From Paracoccaceae bacterium (lineage in GTDB: Bacteria > Pseudomonadota > Alphaproteobacteria > Rhodobacterales > Rhodobacteraceae): a DNA stretch of 64,000 nucleotides. Positions 50,856-62,881 of this stretch are shown here, one piece after another (positions within the stretch are counted from its first letter, which is position 1; the number at the start of each line of letters is the position of its first letter). A model generated the notes under the pieces. That model did not search any database, was not told the DNA's origin, and was given only the letters and a program-made list of their open reading frames with translations. The position numbers and the translations under genes are program-made. The stretch is from positions 1-64,000 of the forward strand of contig PAQV01000063.1 of assembly GCA_002709405.1 (NCBI GenBank), given 5' to 3'.

Positions 50856-52043
50856 TCAGGCCGCCGGCGTGATCCCGTAATGGTCGTAAACGAAAGCAAA
50901 ATCCCGCAGGATCTGGTCTTTCGACAGGCCAAGCGCGTCAAGGCTGGAGACGTTGTGGCTGCGGCGATAGGCTTTCTGGGCCTCGGCCTTCTGGTCGATA
51001 TGGGCCTCCAGCGCCGGGCTGAACGCGATCCCCGAGAAATCCCGCACCGCGTCCATTGTCCCGCGCACATCCCCGACCAGATCGTCGTACCGGATGACCT
51101 TTACCCGATCTTCTGGCAACTGACCGGCCATCTGCAGGTCGTAGAAGTAGCGGTACAGTTCCAGCGTATGGCGGTAGCGGCGAGCTTTCAGCCGCTCCAG
51201 CCGGTCGGCGCTGACCCCGTCCAGGTTGCCCCGCGCGGCCAGGGTCTTGAGCATGAAGGTCAGGTAAGAGGGCACGGTGCACAGCGGATCGCGCACCAGG
51301 TAGACGAACCGCGCATCCGGGTAATAGGCCATCATGGATTGCAGGCGCATCGTCGAGAAATGCATCTTGGCCACGACCTGGGTGCGGCCACTGGCGATGA
51401 TCTGGCGGCGGAAACAGCCGTCAAGGTAATCCAGCGCGCGCCGCCTGTCCTCTTCGGGCAGGCTGTCGGGATGCTCGATTTCCAGGAAATCCTCGCTGCC
51501 CAGCCCCAGCAGCCCCATGGTGTTCAAAGGGGTGGCGTAATGCAGCCAGAACAGGAATTCCTCGACCTCGTAGCTGTCCAGGTCCATCTTGTGGCCATCG
51601 CTTCCCGACATGATCTCTGTCGAGCCAAAGCGCCGTTTCAGATCCAGGGCGCGGCGGATGGCCGGGCGGCCGATCAGGGCGGGCCAGAACAATTGCCAGG
51701 TGCGAAAGCCGACCATCTCGTCGGTGCCCATCAGCAGGCTGTGGAAGAAGCTGGTGCCGCTGCGCGGGTGGCCGATGATGAACAGGGGCCGTTCGACCCG
51801 GGTCGCCGCCAGCTTGCGAGCGTGAATCCATTCGTCGGCCCGCAGCGCGGCATTGGCCCCAAGACGCAGGCCGCCTTCGCGCAGGGCGCTGAGCACGGTC
51901 TGGCGGGAAAATCCGTGAATATTGTAGCAGGTCCGGAATTCTTGCAGGAAATACCAGGCATCGGATCTGCGATGCAGCTCTTCATGTGTTGGCGTAATCG
52001 ACGTCATGATGCCATCAAAGCTTTCCGGTCTGTGATCGAACAT
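50856..52043 (-). CDS. Sulfotransferase family protein
   Basis: PAPS-dependent sulfotransferase-like protein of 395 residues. 5'-phosphosulfate loop FIIGHPRSGTSFFHSL near residue 88 and the 3'-phosphate motif VYLVRDPLCTVPSYL near residue 245. The acceptor (carbohydrate, lipid or small molecule) is not readable. An ATG at 52007 (MTSITPTHEELHRRS) is an equally good start. Follows the binding-protein gene's control region on the same strand but with a 195-base gap, so separately transcribed. Confidence 0.85.
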   Translation of the reverse strand: MFDHRPESFDGIMTSITPTHEELHRRSDAWYFLQEFRTCYNIHGFSRQTVLSALREGGLRLGANAALRADEWIHARKLAATRVERPLFIIGHPRSGTSFFHSLLMGTDEMVGFRTWQLFWPALIGRPAIRRALDLKRRFGSTEIMSGSDGHKMDLDSYEVEEFLFWLHYATPLNTMGLLGLGSEDFLEIEHPDSLPEEDRRRALDYLDGCFRRQIIASGRTQVVAKMHFSTMRLQSMMAYYPDARFVYLVRDPLCTVPSYLTFMLKTLAARGNLDGVSADRLERLKARRYRHTLELYRYFYDLQMAGQLPEDRVKVIRYDDLVGDVRGTMDAVRDFSGIAFSPALEAHIDQKAEAQKAYRRSHNVSSLDALGLSKDQILRDFAFVYDHYGITPAA

Positions 52044-52178
52044 GCCGGACCGATACCTTCCTGCGCAACGCGCCTTGCCGCATTGGCCGGATCATTCGAT
52101 AAGAGTATTAACATATCGCAAACAGAACCGCACAATCGACCTAACGTCAACCGAACGTTAAGACTTGTGCCTGTTCAC

Positions 52179-53783
52179 CTAGTCCCCGCTTGGTACGTAC
52201 CGGCCCGGAGAGATCAACCCATCCGGGTCCAGAGCGGCTTTCACACGCGCTGCGGTATCCCAGAACACCGGCTGGCTGGCCGTGGCCAGGTCCATCGTCG
52301 CCGCGTGATAGCGGTAGGGCGGGAACCCTTCGCGCCGGCCTTCCTCGATCAATTCGCGCAGGCAGGCCATGGCGTTGGCCGTGCCTTCCTCGGTCGGCTC
52401 GAAACTCAGCGGCACCGTGCTGTCAAAGGCCGTCGGCGACAACGAGCTGAAGGTGATCGGATCGGGAAAGCCGTACTTGCCGCAGACCCGCTGGACCATT
52501 TGCGCATAGCGTCGGGCATCCGCGCCACGCATGGGCACGATGGGCACGTACCACAGCAGCCCGCAGCCGTCCCGCGCCGGATGGCGGCCCGTCGCGGGCA
52601 TGTTGTCCAGGTTCTTGGCATAGGCCAGGGGCATGCCGAATTCACTGGGCTGACCGCCCAGGATGCCCAGCAGGCCCTCGGAATTGTAGACGAAGGGCTC
52701 CAGCTTGGCCGCCAGCGAGGACTTGCCCAGCAGCGACAGCGCCTTGCGCGCCATGCCTACGCGGTCCTCGTTGATGAAGAACACCCTGCGCACCAGCCCT
52801 TTCAGGGCCTTGCGCACCTGGTTGCGGCTGGCCTTGATGATGGCCTTGTCGCCGAACAGCACGCCGGTGCCGAACCACTTGGCTGCATCCATCGTGCCGT
52901 CTCCGCCGACCTGGCTTTTCATGCGCTGGCCGTTGACGAAGTTGATCCCGCTGATCGGCATGCCGCTTTCCAGCAGCATGTAGCGGATGGCTTCGATGCA
53001 TTGTTCCAGCAGCGCGTCGTCGCGCACGATGAAATAGAAGGTTTCGATCTGTTCCGGCCGGGGCGCCAGTTTCAGGGTCATCCGGGTGACAACCGCGTTG
53101 CCCGCCTGGCTGAACACCCCGTCGATATAAGGCCCTGTGCCCCACTTGTAGACCGGCTGCGGGCCGTCGGGGGCCTCGGGCATGAAGGGAGAGCGATAGA
53201 CTGTGCCGTCGGCCAGCACCGCCTCGATCCCCATGACCGCGCCGAAATGGTCGCTGATCGGGGTCAGGCCATAGCCCCGTTCCAGCGCGTTGCCGATCAG
53301 AGAACAGGTCGGCCCGGCCCCGGTGGTCGGCGTGATGAAGGGCGCGTTGCGCTCGGACAGGAAGGCGGCCAGGTCGCCCTGGGTCACGCCCGGCTCGACC
53401 GTCACGATCCCAAGGTCGGCATCGAAATTCAGGATCCGGTTCATCGCCGACAGGTCCAGCATCACCCGCGTCCGGTCGGCCACCGGGTAGGACGAGCCAT
53501 AGCCCCAGTTCCGCCCGGTGCTGTAGGGGTGCACGGTCTGGCCATGGGCGCGGGCCATTTCCAGCGCGGCCTGAACCTCGGCCGTGGATCCGGGGCGGAC
53601 CAGCACGTGGTCCGACGGCGCACGGTGCATCGTGTCGCTCAACAGGTCGGGTGCCGGGCCGTCGACCTTGTCGGCCCCGAAGGACTGGGTGGCGGCGGCG
53701 GCAAACTGGGCCAGCCCCTGGACGTTGGCCGGAACCGAAGACACGGGGGGCACGGTGGTGGTGGTCTCGCTCACGGGGCACAA
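52179..53783 (-). CDS. FAD-linked oxidase, vanillyl-alcohol-oxidase/4-cresol-dehydrogenase type
   Basis: A 534-residue flavoprotein of the PCMH/VAO family. The FAD domain has VHPYSTGRNWGYGSSYP near residue 85, VTVEPGVTQGDLAAFL near residue 127 and TTGAGPTCSLIGNALERGYG near residue 152, as in 4-cresol dehydrogenase and vanillyl-alcohol oxidase. The C-terminus DPDGLISPGRY is the family's usual end. It would oxidise a para-substituted phenol. No signal peptide and no cytochrome partner nearby. The start is uncertain: TTG at 53783 or GTG at 53774. Confidence 0.85.
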   Translation of the reverse strand: MCPVSETTTTVPPVSSVPANVQGLAQFAAAATQSFGADKVDGPAPDLLSDTMHRAPSDHVLVRPGSTAEVQAALEMARAHGQTVHPYSTGRNWGYGSSYPVADRTRVMLDLSAMNRILNFDADLGIVTVEPGVTQGDLAAFLSERNAPFITPTTGAGPTCSLIGNALERGYGLTPISDHFGAVMGIEAVLADGTVYRSPFMPEAPDGPQPVYKWGTGPYIDGVFSQAGNAVVTRMTLKLAPRPEQIETFYFIVRDDALLEQCIEAIRYMLLESGMPISGINFVNGQRMKSQVGGDGTMDAAKWFGTGVLFGDKAIIKASRNQVRKALKGLVRRVFFINEDRVGMARKALSLLGKSSLAAKLEPFVYNSEGLLGILGGQPSEFGMPLAYAKNLDNMPATGRHPARDGCGLLWYVPIVPMRGADARRYAQMVQRVCGKYGFPDPITFSSLSPTAFDSTVPLSFEPTEEGTANAMACLRELIEEGRREGFPPYRYHAATMDLATASQPVFWDTAARVKAALDPDGLISPGRYVPSGD

Positions 53784-55963
<2,180 letters not shown>

Positions 55964-55967
<4 letters not shown>

Positions 55968-56242
55968 GCGGCGGCGAGGAGGACAACATGGAAGAGGCCG
56001 CGCGCCGGGCGGCGGGACGCGACCGGCTGCACCACGCCGACCCCGAGCCCTCGCTGGGCGCGCGGCTGGGCCAGATCGGCATCCTCGGTTGGGCCATCGT
56101 CACGCCGATGCTGCTGGGGATCTGGCTGGGCCGCTGGCTGGACGGGCTGTTTTCCAGCGGGATCGTGTTCTCGGGGGCCGGGATCGTGCTGGGCGCGGCC
56201 ATCGGGTTTCACGCGGCCTGGAAATGGATGCACCGCGAATGA
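55964..56242 (+). CDS. atpQ: N-ATPase-specific membrane protein AtpQ
   Basis: A 92-residue protein with two membrane helices (about 35-55 and 65-85; LGWAIVTPMLLGIWLGRWLDG) of AtpI/Gene-1 type. Genes of this kind, named atpQ, are found only in N-ATPase operons between epsilon and AtpR and are thought to help assembly. ATGA overlaps on both sides. Confidence 0.85.
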
Positions 56243-56511
56243 CCGCCCCCGTCTGGATATCCGTGCTGGGCTTTGCCCTGGGCCTGGGCCTGGGGGTGGT
56301 GCACTTTGCCACGCTGCAGCGGGTGACCGACCTGTACCTTCAGGCCGGCTCCCCCGCCCGGGCCCTGGCCCTGCAACTGGCCCGCCTTCTGGTGATGGCC
56401 GGGCTGATGGTGCTGCTGGCCCGCCAGGGCGCCGCGCCCCTGCTGTCGGGGGCCGCCGGCCTGCTGATCGCCCGCGAAATCGTACTGCGCCGCACGCGGA
56501 GGCGCACCTGA
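56239..56511 (+). CDS. atpR: N-ATPase-specific membrane protein AtpR
   Basis: A 90-residue membrane protein with three predicted helices (VWISVLGFALGLGLGVVHFA; RALALQLARLLVMAGLMVLLA; then a last short one). It takes the AtpR position, the second subunit unique to N-ATPases; it is thought to contact the c-ring. Starts 4 bases inside atpQ (ATGA) and its stop shares a base with the atpB start. Confidence 0.85.
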   Translation: MTAPVWISVLGFALGLGLGVVHFATLQRVTDLYLQAGSPARALALQLARLLVMAGLMVLLARQGAAPLLSGAAGLLIAREIVLRRTRRRT

Positions 56512-57218
56512 TGGAAAACCCGTTATCCGCCGAGCCGCTCTTTCACATCGGCCCCGTCCCCATCGCCGAACCGGTGCTGGTCACCTGGGCCCTGATGGCC
56601 GTGCTGGTCGGCCTGTCGGCCCGGGCTACCCGCCGCCTGTCGGTGCACCCCGGCAAGGCCCAGGCCCTGCTGGAACTGGTTGTCACCACGCTCGACGCCC
56701 AGATCCGCGACACCATGAACCGCGATCCCGCCCCGTTCCGGGCCCTGATCGGGGGCATCTTCCTTTACGTGCTGCTGGCCAACTGGATGTCGCTCGTGCC
56801 CGGGCTGGAACCGCCGACCGCCCATGTCGAAACAGATGCCGCGCTGGCCCTGATCGTCTTTGCCGCCACCGTCTATCACGGCATCACCGGGCGCGGGCTG
56901 AAAGGCTACCTGGCCACCTTCGCCGAACCGTCCTGGGTGATGATCCCCCTGAACCTGGTGGAACAGATCACCCGCACCTTTTCGCTGATCGTGCGCCTGT
57001 TCGGCAATGTCATGAGCGGCGTGTTCATCGTCGGCATCGTCCTGGCCCTGGCCGGGCTGTTCGTGCCGATCCCACTGATGGCCCTGGAACTGCTGACCGG
57101 GGCTGTCCAGGCCTATATCTTCGCGATCCTGGCCACCGTCTTCATCGGCGCTGCCGTCGGGGATGATGCGGATCGCCCTTCTATCGATACTCCGGACACA
57201 CAGGATCCCCCGCCATGA
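56511..57218 (+). CDS. atpB: N-type ATPase subunit a
   Basis: Ion-channel subunit of the membrane sector, 235 residues, five to six helices. The essential Arg is in [18 protein letters not shown] near residue 165; the conserved [15 protein letters not shown] helix closes the protein. Start ATG at 56511 overlaps the atpR stop by one base; ATGA overlap with atpE. Confidence 0.93.
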   Translation: MENPLSAEPLFHIGPVPIAEPVLVTWALMAVLVGLSARATRRLSVHPGKAQALLELVVTTLDAQIRDTMNRDPAPFRALIGGIFLYVLLANWMSLVPGLEPPTAHVETDAALALIVFAATVYHGITGRGLKGYLATFAEPSWVMIPLNLVEQITRTFSLIVRLFGNVMSGVFIVGIVLALAGLFVPIPLMALELLTGAVQAYIFAILATVFIGAAVGDDADRPSIDTPDTQDPPP

Positions 57219-57463
57219 CCGACAACCTCGTCGAAATCGTCTCCATCATCTCTGCCGCCCTTGCGGTGGGCATGGGCGCCATCGGCCCCGCGCTTGGCGA
57301 AGGCCGGGCTGTGGCCGCCGCCATGGATGCCATCGCCCGCCAGCCCGAGGCCGCCGGCACCATCAGCCGGACCCTGTTCGTCGGCCTCGCCATGATCGAG
57401 ACCATGGCGATCTATACCCTGGTGATCGCCCTGCTGGTCCTGTTCGCCAATCCCTTCGTCTGA
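57215..57463 (+). CDS. atpE: N-type ATPase subunit c with two-carboxylate ion site
   Basis: Rotor-ring hairpin protein, 82 residues. Helix 1 has the Gly-rich [14 protein letters not shown] with Glu29; the loop is ARQPEA; helix 2 has Glu62-Thr63 and Tyr67 in [15 protein letters not shown]. Glu/Glu/Thr/Tyr in these places resembles the Na+-binding set of Ilyobacter c-rings (Gln, Glu, Ser, Tyr), but a Burkholderia N-ATPase with a similar site was reported proton-coupled, so the ion cannot be decided by eye. Confidence 0.94.
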   Translation: MTDNLVEIVSIISAALAVGMGAIGPALGEGRAVAAAMDAIARQPEAAGTISRTLFVGLAMIETMAIYTLVIALLVLFANPFV

Positions 57464-57475
57464 TCCGGGTCCGCC

Positions 57476-58210
57476 ATGACCATCGACTGGTGGACCATAG
57501 GCCTTCAGACGATCAACGCGGCCGTGCTGATCTGGTTGCTGGCGCGGTTCCTGTTCCGCCCGGTGGCCAAGGTTATCGCCGAACGCCAGGCCGTCACCGA
57601 AGCCGATGTCCAGGCCGCCGAGGCCGACCGCACTGCCGCCCGGGCCGACCGGGAGGCCGCCGCCGCCGTGCTCGACAAGGTGGCCGAAGAGCGGACCGCC
57701 CTGCTGGCCGAGGCCCGGGCCGAAGCCGAGCGCACCCGGGTGTCCCTGGCCGAGACCGCCCGGGCCGACATGGACCGCGAGCGCCAGAGGGCGCGGGCCG
57801 ACATGGACCGCGAACGGGCCGAGTTGACGGGCCAGATGGCCGACGAGGCCGGGATCCTGGCCACCGAGATTGCCACCCGCCTGTTGACCCGCCTGCCGCC
57901 GGACGTCCTTGTCTCGGGGTTCATCGACGGGCTCGCCCGGTCGATCGCCGCCCTGCCGGACCCCATCCGGGCCGAGATCGGCCGCGACGGGCCTGTCCCC
58001 CTGCGCGCCGCGCGCGCCCTGACCGGGCCGGAACAGGACCAACTGACCCGCCAGTTGACCGAAGTCCTGGGCCATCCCGTAGGTCTTGTGATCACACCCG
58101 ACCCTTCTCTGATCGCGGGGCTGGAACTGACCACCGACCATGCCATCGCGCGCAACCACCTGGCCGCCGATCTCGACCGGATAAAGTCGGAGCTGACCGC
58201 CCATGACTGA
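57476..58210 (+). CDS. atpF: N-type ATPase subunit b with delta-like C-terminus
   Basis: Peripheral stalk, 244 residues: one N-terminal membrane helix ([20 protein letters not shown]), a long Ala/Glu/Arg coiled coil (about 40-140) and a C-terminal globular part (about 150-240) that takes the role of delta, which has no separate gene here. Overlaps atpA by 8 bases. Confidence 0.9.
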   Translation: MTIDWWTIGLQTINAAVLIWLLARFLFRPVAKVIAERQAVTEADVQAAEADRTAARADREAAAAVLDKVAEERTALLAEARAEAERTRVSLAETARADMDRERQRARADMDRERAELTGQMADEAGILATEIATRLLTRLPPDVLVSGFIDGLARSIAALPDPIRAEIGRDGPVPLRAARALTGPEQDQLTRQLTEVLGHPVGLVITPDPSLIAGLELTTDHAIARNHLAADLDRIKSELTAHD

Positions 58211-59801
58211 CCAGACCGACCGGACTCCCAACGCTCAAGCCGCGCCCCTGGCCGGCTGGCTGGACAGCAGCCGCGCCCGGCTGGACGATACCCCGCTGAC
58301 CGCCCAGGCCGAAACCGTCGGCCGCGTGACCCACCTGGCCGATGGCATCGCCCGGGTGACCGGGCTACCCGACGTGGCGCTTGGGGCCTTGATGCGCTGC
58401 GACGGCGGGGCCCATGCCTTTGCCCACGGGCTTGACCGTGACGGGATCGACGCGGTGCTGCTGGACGACACCGGATCCGTACAGGTGGGCGAACGGGTCT
58501 CTGATACCGGCGACGTGCTGCGCGTGCCGGTGGGCGACGCCCTGCTGGGCCGGGTCATCGACCCCCTCGGCCGCCCCCTGGACGGAGGCCCCCCGATCCA
58601 CGCCCATGACCAGCATCCCGTCGAACGCCCCGCCCCCGAGATCATCGACCGCGACCTGGTCTCGTCGCCGCTGGAAACCGGGCTGCTGGTCGTCGACAGC
58701 CTGTTCGCCATCGGCCGGGGCCAGCGCGAGCTGATCGTGGGCGACCGCTCGACCGGCAAGACCTCGCTGGCCATCGACGCCATGGTCAACCAGAAGGACA
58801 AGGACACGATCTGCGTCTACGTGGCCGTCGGCCAGCGGGCGACGGCGGTGGAACGGGTGATCTCGGCGGTGCGCAAGCATGGCAATCCCGACCGCTGCAT
58901 CTTCATCGTGGGCAGCGCCGCCGCCGCCCCCGGCCTGCAATGGATCGCCCCCTTCGCCGGCATGACCATGGCCGAGTACTTCCGCGACCGGGGCCAGCAC
59001 GCCCTGATCGTCATCGACGATCTCAGCCGCCATGCCGCCACCCACCGGGAACTGGCCCTGCTGACCCGCGAACCTCCCGGGCGCGAGGCCTATCCCGGCG
59101 ACATCTTCTACCTGCACGCGCGCCTGCTGGAACGGGCGGCGAAACTGTCGGACCGCCTGGGCGGAGGCTCCCTGACCGCGCTGCCCATCGCCGAGACCGA
59201 CGCCGGCAACCTGTCGGCCTATATCCCGACCAACCTGATCTCGATCACCGACGGGCAGATCGTGCTGTCGTCCCACCTGTTCGCGGCCGGGCAGCGGCCC
59301 GCCGTTGACGTGGGCCTGTCGGTCAGCCGGGTCGGCGGCAAGGCCCAGCGTCCGGCGTTGCACAAGGTCGCGGGGCGGATCCGGCTGGATTATGCACAGT
59401 TCCTGGAGCTGGAGATGTTCACCCGGTTCGGCGGCATCACGAACCCGCGCATCCAGACCCAGATCGCCCGCGGAGAACGCATCCGCGCGCTGCTGACCCA
59501 GCCGCGCTATGCCGGGTTGCGGCTGGGGGACCAGGTGGCCCTGCTGGCCGCCCTGGCCGACGGGGTACTGGACGACCTGGCCGTCGAGGCTATCCCCCCC
59601 CTGCGCCAGCGCCTGCCCGGCCGGCTGACAGCAGGGGCCGCCGCGGCCATGGCCGAGCTGGAAGACACCGGCATCCTGACGGACGCCCTGCGCCAGGCGC
59701 TGACCGGCGAAGTGGCGGCCCTGGTCCGGGACCTTGCCCGCGATCTTGCCCCGGCCGATCCGACCCCGGATCCGGCCCCAGCGACAGGAGAGACGCCATA
59801 A
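58203..59801 (+). CDS. atpA: N-type ATPase alpha subunit
   Basis: Non-catalytic nucleotide-binding subunit, 532 residues. P-loop [15 protein letters not shown] near residue 180 (usual GDRQTGKT has Gln; Ser here), [11 protein letters not shown], and the arginine-finger loop [14 protein letters not shown] near residue 375. The stop TAA is embedded in CCATAAGC, the place where atpG begins. Confidence 0.94.
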   Translation: MTDQTDRTPNAQAAPLAGWLDSSRARLDDTPLTAQAETVGRVTHLADGIARVTGLPDVALGALMRCDGGAHAFAHGLDRDGIDAVLLDDTGSVQVGERVSDTGDVLRVPVGDALLGRVIDPLGRPLDGGPPIHAHDQHPVERPAPEIIDRDLVSSPLETGLLVVDSLFAIGRGQRELIVGDRSTGKTSLAIDAMVNQKDKDTICVYVAVGQRATAVERVISAVRKHGNPDRCIFIVGSAAAAPGLQWIAPFAGMTMAEYFRDRGQHALIVIDDLSRHAATHRELALLTREPPGREAYPGDIFYLHARLLERAAKLSDRLGGGSLTALPIAETDAGNLSAYIPTNLISITDGQIVLSSHLFAAGQRPAVDVGLSVSRVGGKAQRPALHKVAGRIRLDYAQFLELEMFTRFGGITNPRIQTQIARGERIRALLTQPRYAGLRLGDQVALLAALADGVLDDLAVEAIPPLRQRLPGRLTAGAAAAMAELEDTGILTDALRQALTGEVAALVRDLARDLAPADPTPDPAPATGETP

Positions 59802-60640
59802 GCGGTTCCGCCCGCATCGAAGAGCGGATCGGTACGGTCCACAAGCTCTCGACGGTGATCTCTGCCATGCGGGGCATTGCCGCCGCCCGCGTGGCCGAGG
59901 CCCATGCGCATCTGGACAGCGTGCGGGCCTATGCCGGCACCATCGGGGCCGGAATCGGAACGGTGCTGGGCACGACAGGCGATGGCGGAGGGCCGTCTCA
60001 TGTCAGGGAAGGCCGGGCGGTGGCAGTGCTGATCGCCGCCGAACAGGGCTTTGCCGGCAGTTTCAACGACAAGGTGTTCGAAGCGGCCGCCCCCCTGCTG
60101 AGCACGCCCCACGACCTGGTGGTGATCGGCGAACGGGCCATCCTGGCGGCCCAGGATCGCGGGCTGGCCCCGACCTGGTGCGATGGCATGATCGCCCATC
60201 CCGCCCAGGCCACGCACCTGGCCAACCGCATCGGCACCGTTCTGTTCGACCGCCTGGCCCATGGCGGGGCGCGCCGGGTCTGGATCGTGCACGCGCTGCC
60301 CGGTCCGACCCATGCCGTGTCGATTGAAGCGCGCCCGTTGATCCCCTTTGACTACGCCCGTTTTCCGATACCGGAAAACGCCCGCCCCCCACGGCTTACG
60401 CTGCCCGCGGACATGGTGCTGGCCCGGCTGGTCGAGGACTACATCTTCGCCGAACTCACCGAGGCCATCCTGCTGTCCTTCGCCGCCGAGAACGAGGCCC
60501 GGATGCGCGCGATGATCGCCGCCCATGACAACGTCATGGACAGCCTGCAGGACCTGGTCGCCACCGCCCGGCGGATGCGCCAGGACGAGATCACTGAGGA
60601 GATCGTCGAACTGGCTTCGGGCAGCCTGCTGGCCCGCTGA
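59798..60640 (+). CDS. atpG: N-type ATPase gamma subunit, apparent ATA start
   Basis: Central rotor shaft, about 280 residues: N-terminal helix [22 protein letters not shown], nucleotide-fold middle ([20 protein letters not shown]), and C-terminal helix ending [18 protein letters not shown] plus a tail. The frame carries no ATG, GTG or TTG where the protein should start. AGGAG at 59786-59790 lies 7 bases before ATA at 59798, and this ATA shares bases with the atpA TAA just as ATGA overlaps do elsewhere in the operon. The next usable start, GTG 59855, would remove 19 residues of the helix. Read as ATA start or a point change of ATG. Confidence 0.88.
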   Translation: MSGSARIEERIGTVHKLSTVISAMRGIAAARVAEAHAHLDSVRAYAGTIGAGIGTVLGTTGDGGGPSHVREGRAVAVLIAAEQGFAGSFNDKVFEAAAPLLSTPHDLVVIGERAILAAQDRGLAPTWCDGMIAHPAQATHLANRIGTVLFDRLAHGGARRVWIVHALPGPTHAVSIEARPLIPFDYARFPIPENARPPRLTLPADMVLARLVEDYIFAELTEAILLSFAAENEARMRAMIAAHDNVMDSLQDLVATARRMRQDEITEEIVELASGSLLAR

Positions 60641-60648
60641 ACCCGACC

Positions 60649-60670
60649 GGATCCCGCCCTGACGGGACCC
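60649..60670. terminator. Hairpin between atpG and the halogenase-like gene
   Basis: GGATCCCG (60649-60656) pairs with CGGGACCC (60663-60670) with one mismatch; 6-base loop, no T-run. It lies 8 bases after the atpG stop in a convergent gap, so it may end both transcripts. Confidence 0.45.
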
Positions 60671-60699
60671 GCACAGCGGGCCCGGCGGAGGCGAGAGAC

Positions 60700-62598
60700 T
60701 CAGGCGTTCTGGGTCGAGGCCGCCACGCCCGACATCGGCTCGGAGGCCATGGCCGGCTTGGCCATCTTCTTCTTGGCCATCCCCGCCTTGCCCGACATCT
60801 TCCGGGACGCTGCCTCTTCGGGGAACAGGAAGCTGTATTCCGGATCGAAGGCCGACATCATCATCGGATCGCGGGACGCGGGGCGTTCGTAGATCTTGGG
60901 CCGCAACACCAGCAACAGGGCCAGCAGCCATTCGCCCGCCGTCCGCAGGTACTGCCCCGCCACCATCGGGTACAGTGCCGGCTCCCCCCACCATTGCAAA
61001 AGGCGCAGTGCCTTGGCCCGCAGCAGCCCGCGCTTGTAGAGGTAAGACGCCGCGATCCGCCCGCGCTTCATGTTGTCGCCCCGGTAGAAGTTGAAGGGCA
61101 CCGCCTTGTGGAAATGCGCCGCCGTGGCGATGATCTCGGCCCCGTTGCCCTTTTCCTTCGCCCGTTCCGACAGCAGGTCCATGATCTCGGGGAAGGCATA
61201 GGCCACCGGGATCATCTCGGCCGGCTTGCGCGTCAGCAGCTTCATCGTCCGCTTGGCCACCCCCCCGTTCAGGAAGGCGCCGGTCATGTAATCGGGCAGG
61301 AACAGGTGGAAATAGGCCATGTAGTTGAATACCAGCGTCCAGCTCAGCTTGATCGGGTCGTCCATCACCGGGTAGCGCTGGGACAGCTGGTCCTGCTTGT
61401 AAAGCTCGGCCTGCACGTGGCCTTCCATCGCCTCGACATATTCGGGGGCCAGCGTGCCCTTGCCCGATTTCAGGATGATCGAGGTGATCTGCGGGATCTG
61501 GTGGCCGAGGTAGGCAATCCCGAGGCTGCCGGCCGGGTCGAAGGTGAAGCCGCTGTCGCCCAGCAGGAACCAGCGGCCCTTGGTGTCGTAGTACTGCTTG
61601 GCCTCGTACATGTAGTTGTAATAGCGGGCCTCGTCGACCTTGCGCCCGGTTTCGATCAGCCTGCGCACCTTGGGATGATCGCGTGACAGCAGCTCCAGCA
61701 TCTTCTCCTGGTTCATGGCCTTCTCGCCCAGGATCTCGGGGCGGTAGGTCACGCCGACGCTGGCCAGGTCCTCACCGTTCTCGCCCTGCATCGGGATGAT
61801 CCAGACCCAATAGCCCTTGCCGTAGAAATGGTGGGTCACGGAATAGCTGTCGTAGCAATGGTGCTGGGGCTTGTCGACGTTCAGCCCGTTCAGGATCGAC
61901 CGGTCGAACCCCGCCAGGCGGAACCAGTAGCTGGAGCGCTGGAACGGCGGGTCCTGCTCCAGCCCCATCTGCTTGGCCAGCAGCCGCGCCCGGCCGGAAC
62001 AATCGATCACGTGGTCGGCCTCGACCGTCGCGCTTTCGCCCGCCTTGTTCATCACGTGCACGACCTGCGTGCCGTTCATGTCGTCGCTGATATCGACCTC
62101 GGTCACCTTGCCCAGGACCTTGGTCACCAGGGGCTCGACCCGGCGGGCAAGTTCATCGTCGAAGGTGAAGCGGTTGAGGTTATAGGCCGGCAGCCGGATC
62201 ACGCCGGGGGCCTCGTGCAGCACGTACTCGGGGCCCTTGGGATCGGCCTTGGGCATCTCGCCATCCGCGGGCATCGCCTTCTGCATGGCCTTTTCCACGC
62301 CCATGGCCATGCCGGCAGGCTCGGGCTGGTCCATGTCCATCTTCGGGGCCATCGTTTCGGGCTTGGGGAAGTAATAGGTCAGCCCGTACTTGTGGCGCTG
62401 GTTTTCCTCCAGGTAGGTGCCCAGGCCCAGCGAGGCGAAGAACTGCGAGGTCATCTCGATCGTGCTTTCGCCGACGATCGGCTTGTTGGGCACGTCGGGG
62501 TCGATCATGGTGATATCGACATCGGGAATGTGTTTGCTGAAATAGATCGCGGCCAGGCGGCCCGAAAGCCCGTTTCCGATGATTGCTATCCGCGTCAT
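60700..62598 (-). CDS. Flavin-dependent halogenase-like FAD monooxygenase
   Basis: A 632-residue FAD enzyme of the tryptophan-halogenase family. The dinucleotide motif is IIGNGLSGRLAAIYF at the start, GESTIEM follows near residue 43, the halogenase motif WxWxIP appears as YWVWIIPMQG near residue 268, and the FAD-binding GDSGFTFDPAGSLGI near residue 350. A Lys in HKYGLTYYF near residue 69 stands where the catalytic Lys of PrnA-type enzymes is. The C-terminal 50 residues are Lys/Ala/Met-rich and unusual. GGAGGAG precedes the ATG. No flavin reductase or biosynthetic cluster sits next to it. Substrate unknown. Confidence 0.84.
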   Translation of the reverse strand: MTRIAIIGNGLSGRLAAIYFSKHIPDVDITMIDPDVPNKPIVGESTIEMTSQFFASLGLGTYLEENQRHKYGLTYYFPKPETMAPKMDMDQPEPAGMAMGVEKAMQKAMPADGEMPKADPKGPEYVLHEAPGVIRLPAYNLNRFTFDDELARRVEPLVTKVLGKVTEVDISDDMNGTQVVHVMNKAGESATVEADHVIDCSGRARLLAKQMGLEQDPPFQRSSYWFRLAGFDRSILNGLNVDKPQHHCYDSYSVTHHFYGKGYWVWIIPMQGENGEDLASVGVTYRPEILGEKAMNQEKMLELLSRDHPKVRRLIETGRKVDEARYYNYMYEAKQYYDTKGRWFLLGDSGFTFDPAGSLGIAYLGHQIPQITSIILKSGKGTLAPEYVEAMEGHVQAELYKQDQLSQRYPVMDDPIKLSWTLVFNYMAYFHLFLPDYMTGAFLNGGVAKRTMKLLTRKPAEMIPVAYAFPEIMDLLSERAKEKGNGAEIIATAAHFHKAVPFNFYRGDNMKRGRIAASYLYKRGLLRAKALRLLQWWGEPALYPMVAGQYLRTAGEWLLALLLVLRPKIYERPASRDPMMMSAFDPEYSFLFPEEAASRKMSGKAGMAKKKMAKPAMASEPMSGVAASTQNA

Positions 62599-62881
62599 GG
62601 CGCAAATCTCCTCCTGCTGAAATCAATGCAAGGCTGTTTCGTAATCACAATTCGGGTCCCAGAATTGCCCAGCCGGGCTGGCATCTCAAGGATTCTCTGA
62701 CGTGACGTCATTCCTGCGACCACTACCGCGCCCAATGTGACGCCCGTTTCCGCGAACCGGGGCACCTTGCGTGGGCAACGAATGGCCATTGCGCGCCCGG
62801 GTCTCAAGTTTCGCTATCAAACTCCCGTCATACTGGCGCACTATTCCCCCAGTTGACGTTCTGGTCCATCCGAGGTGACCC

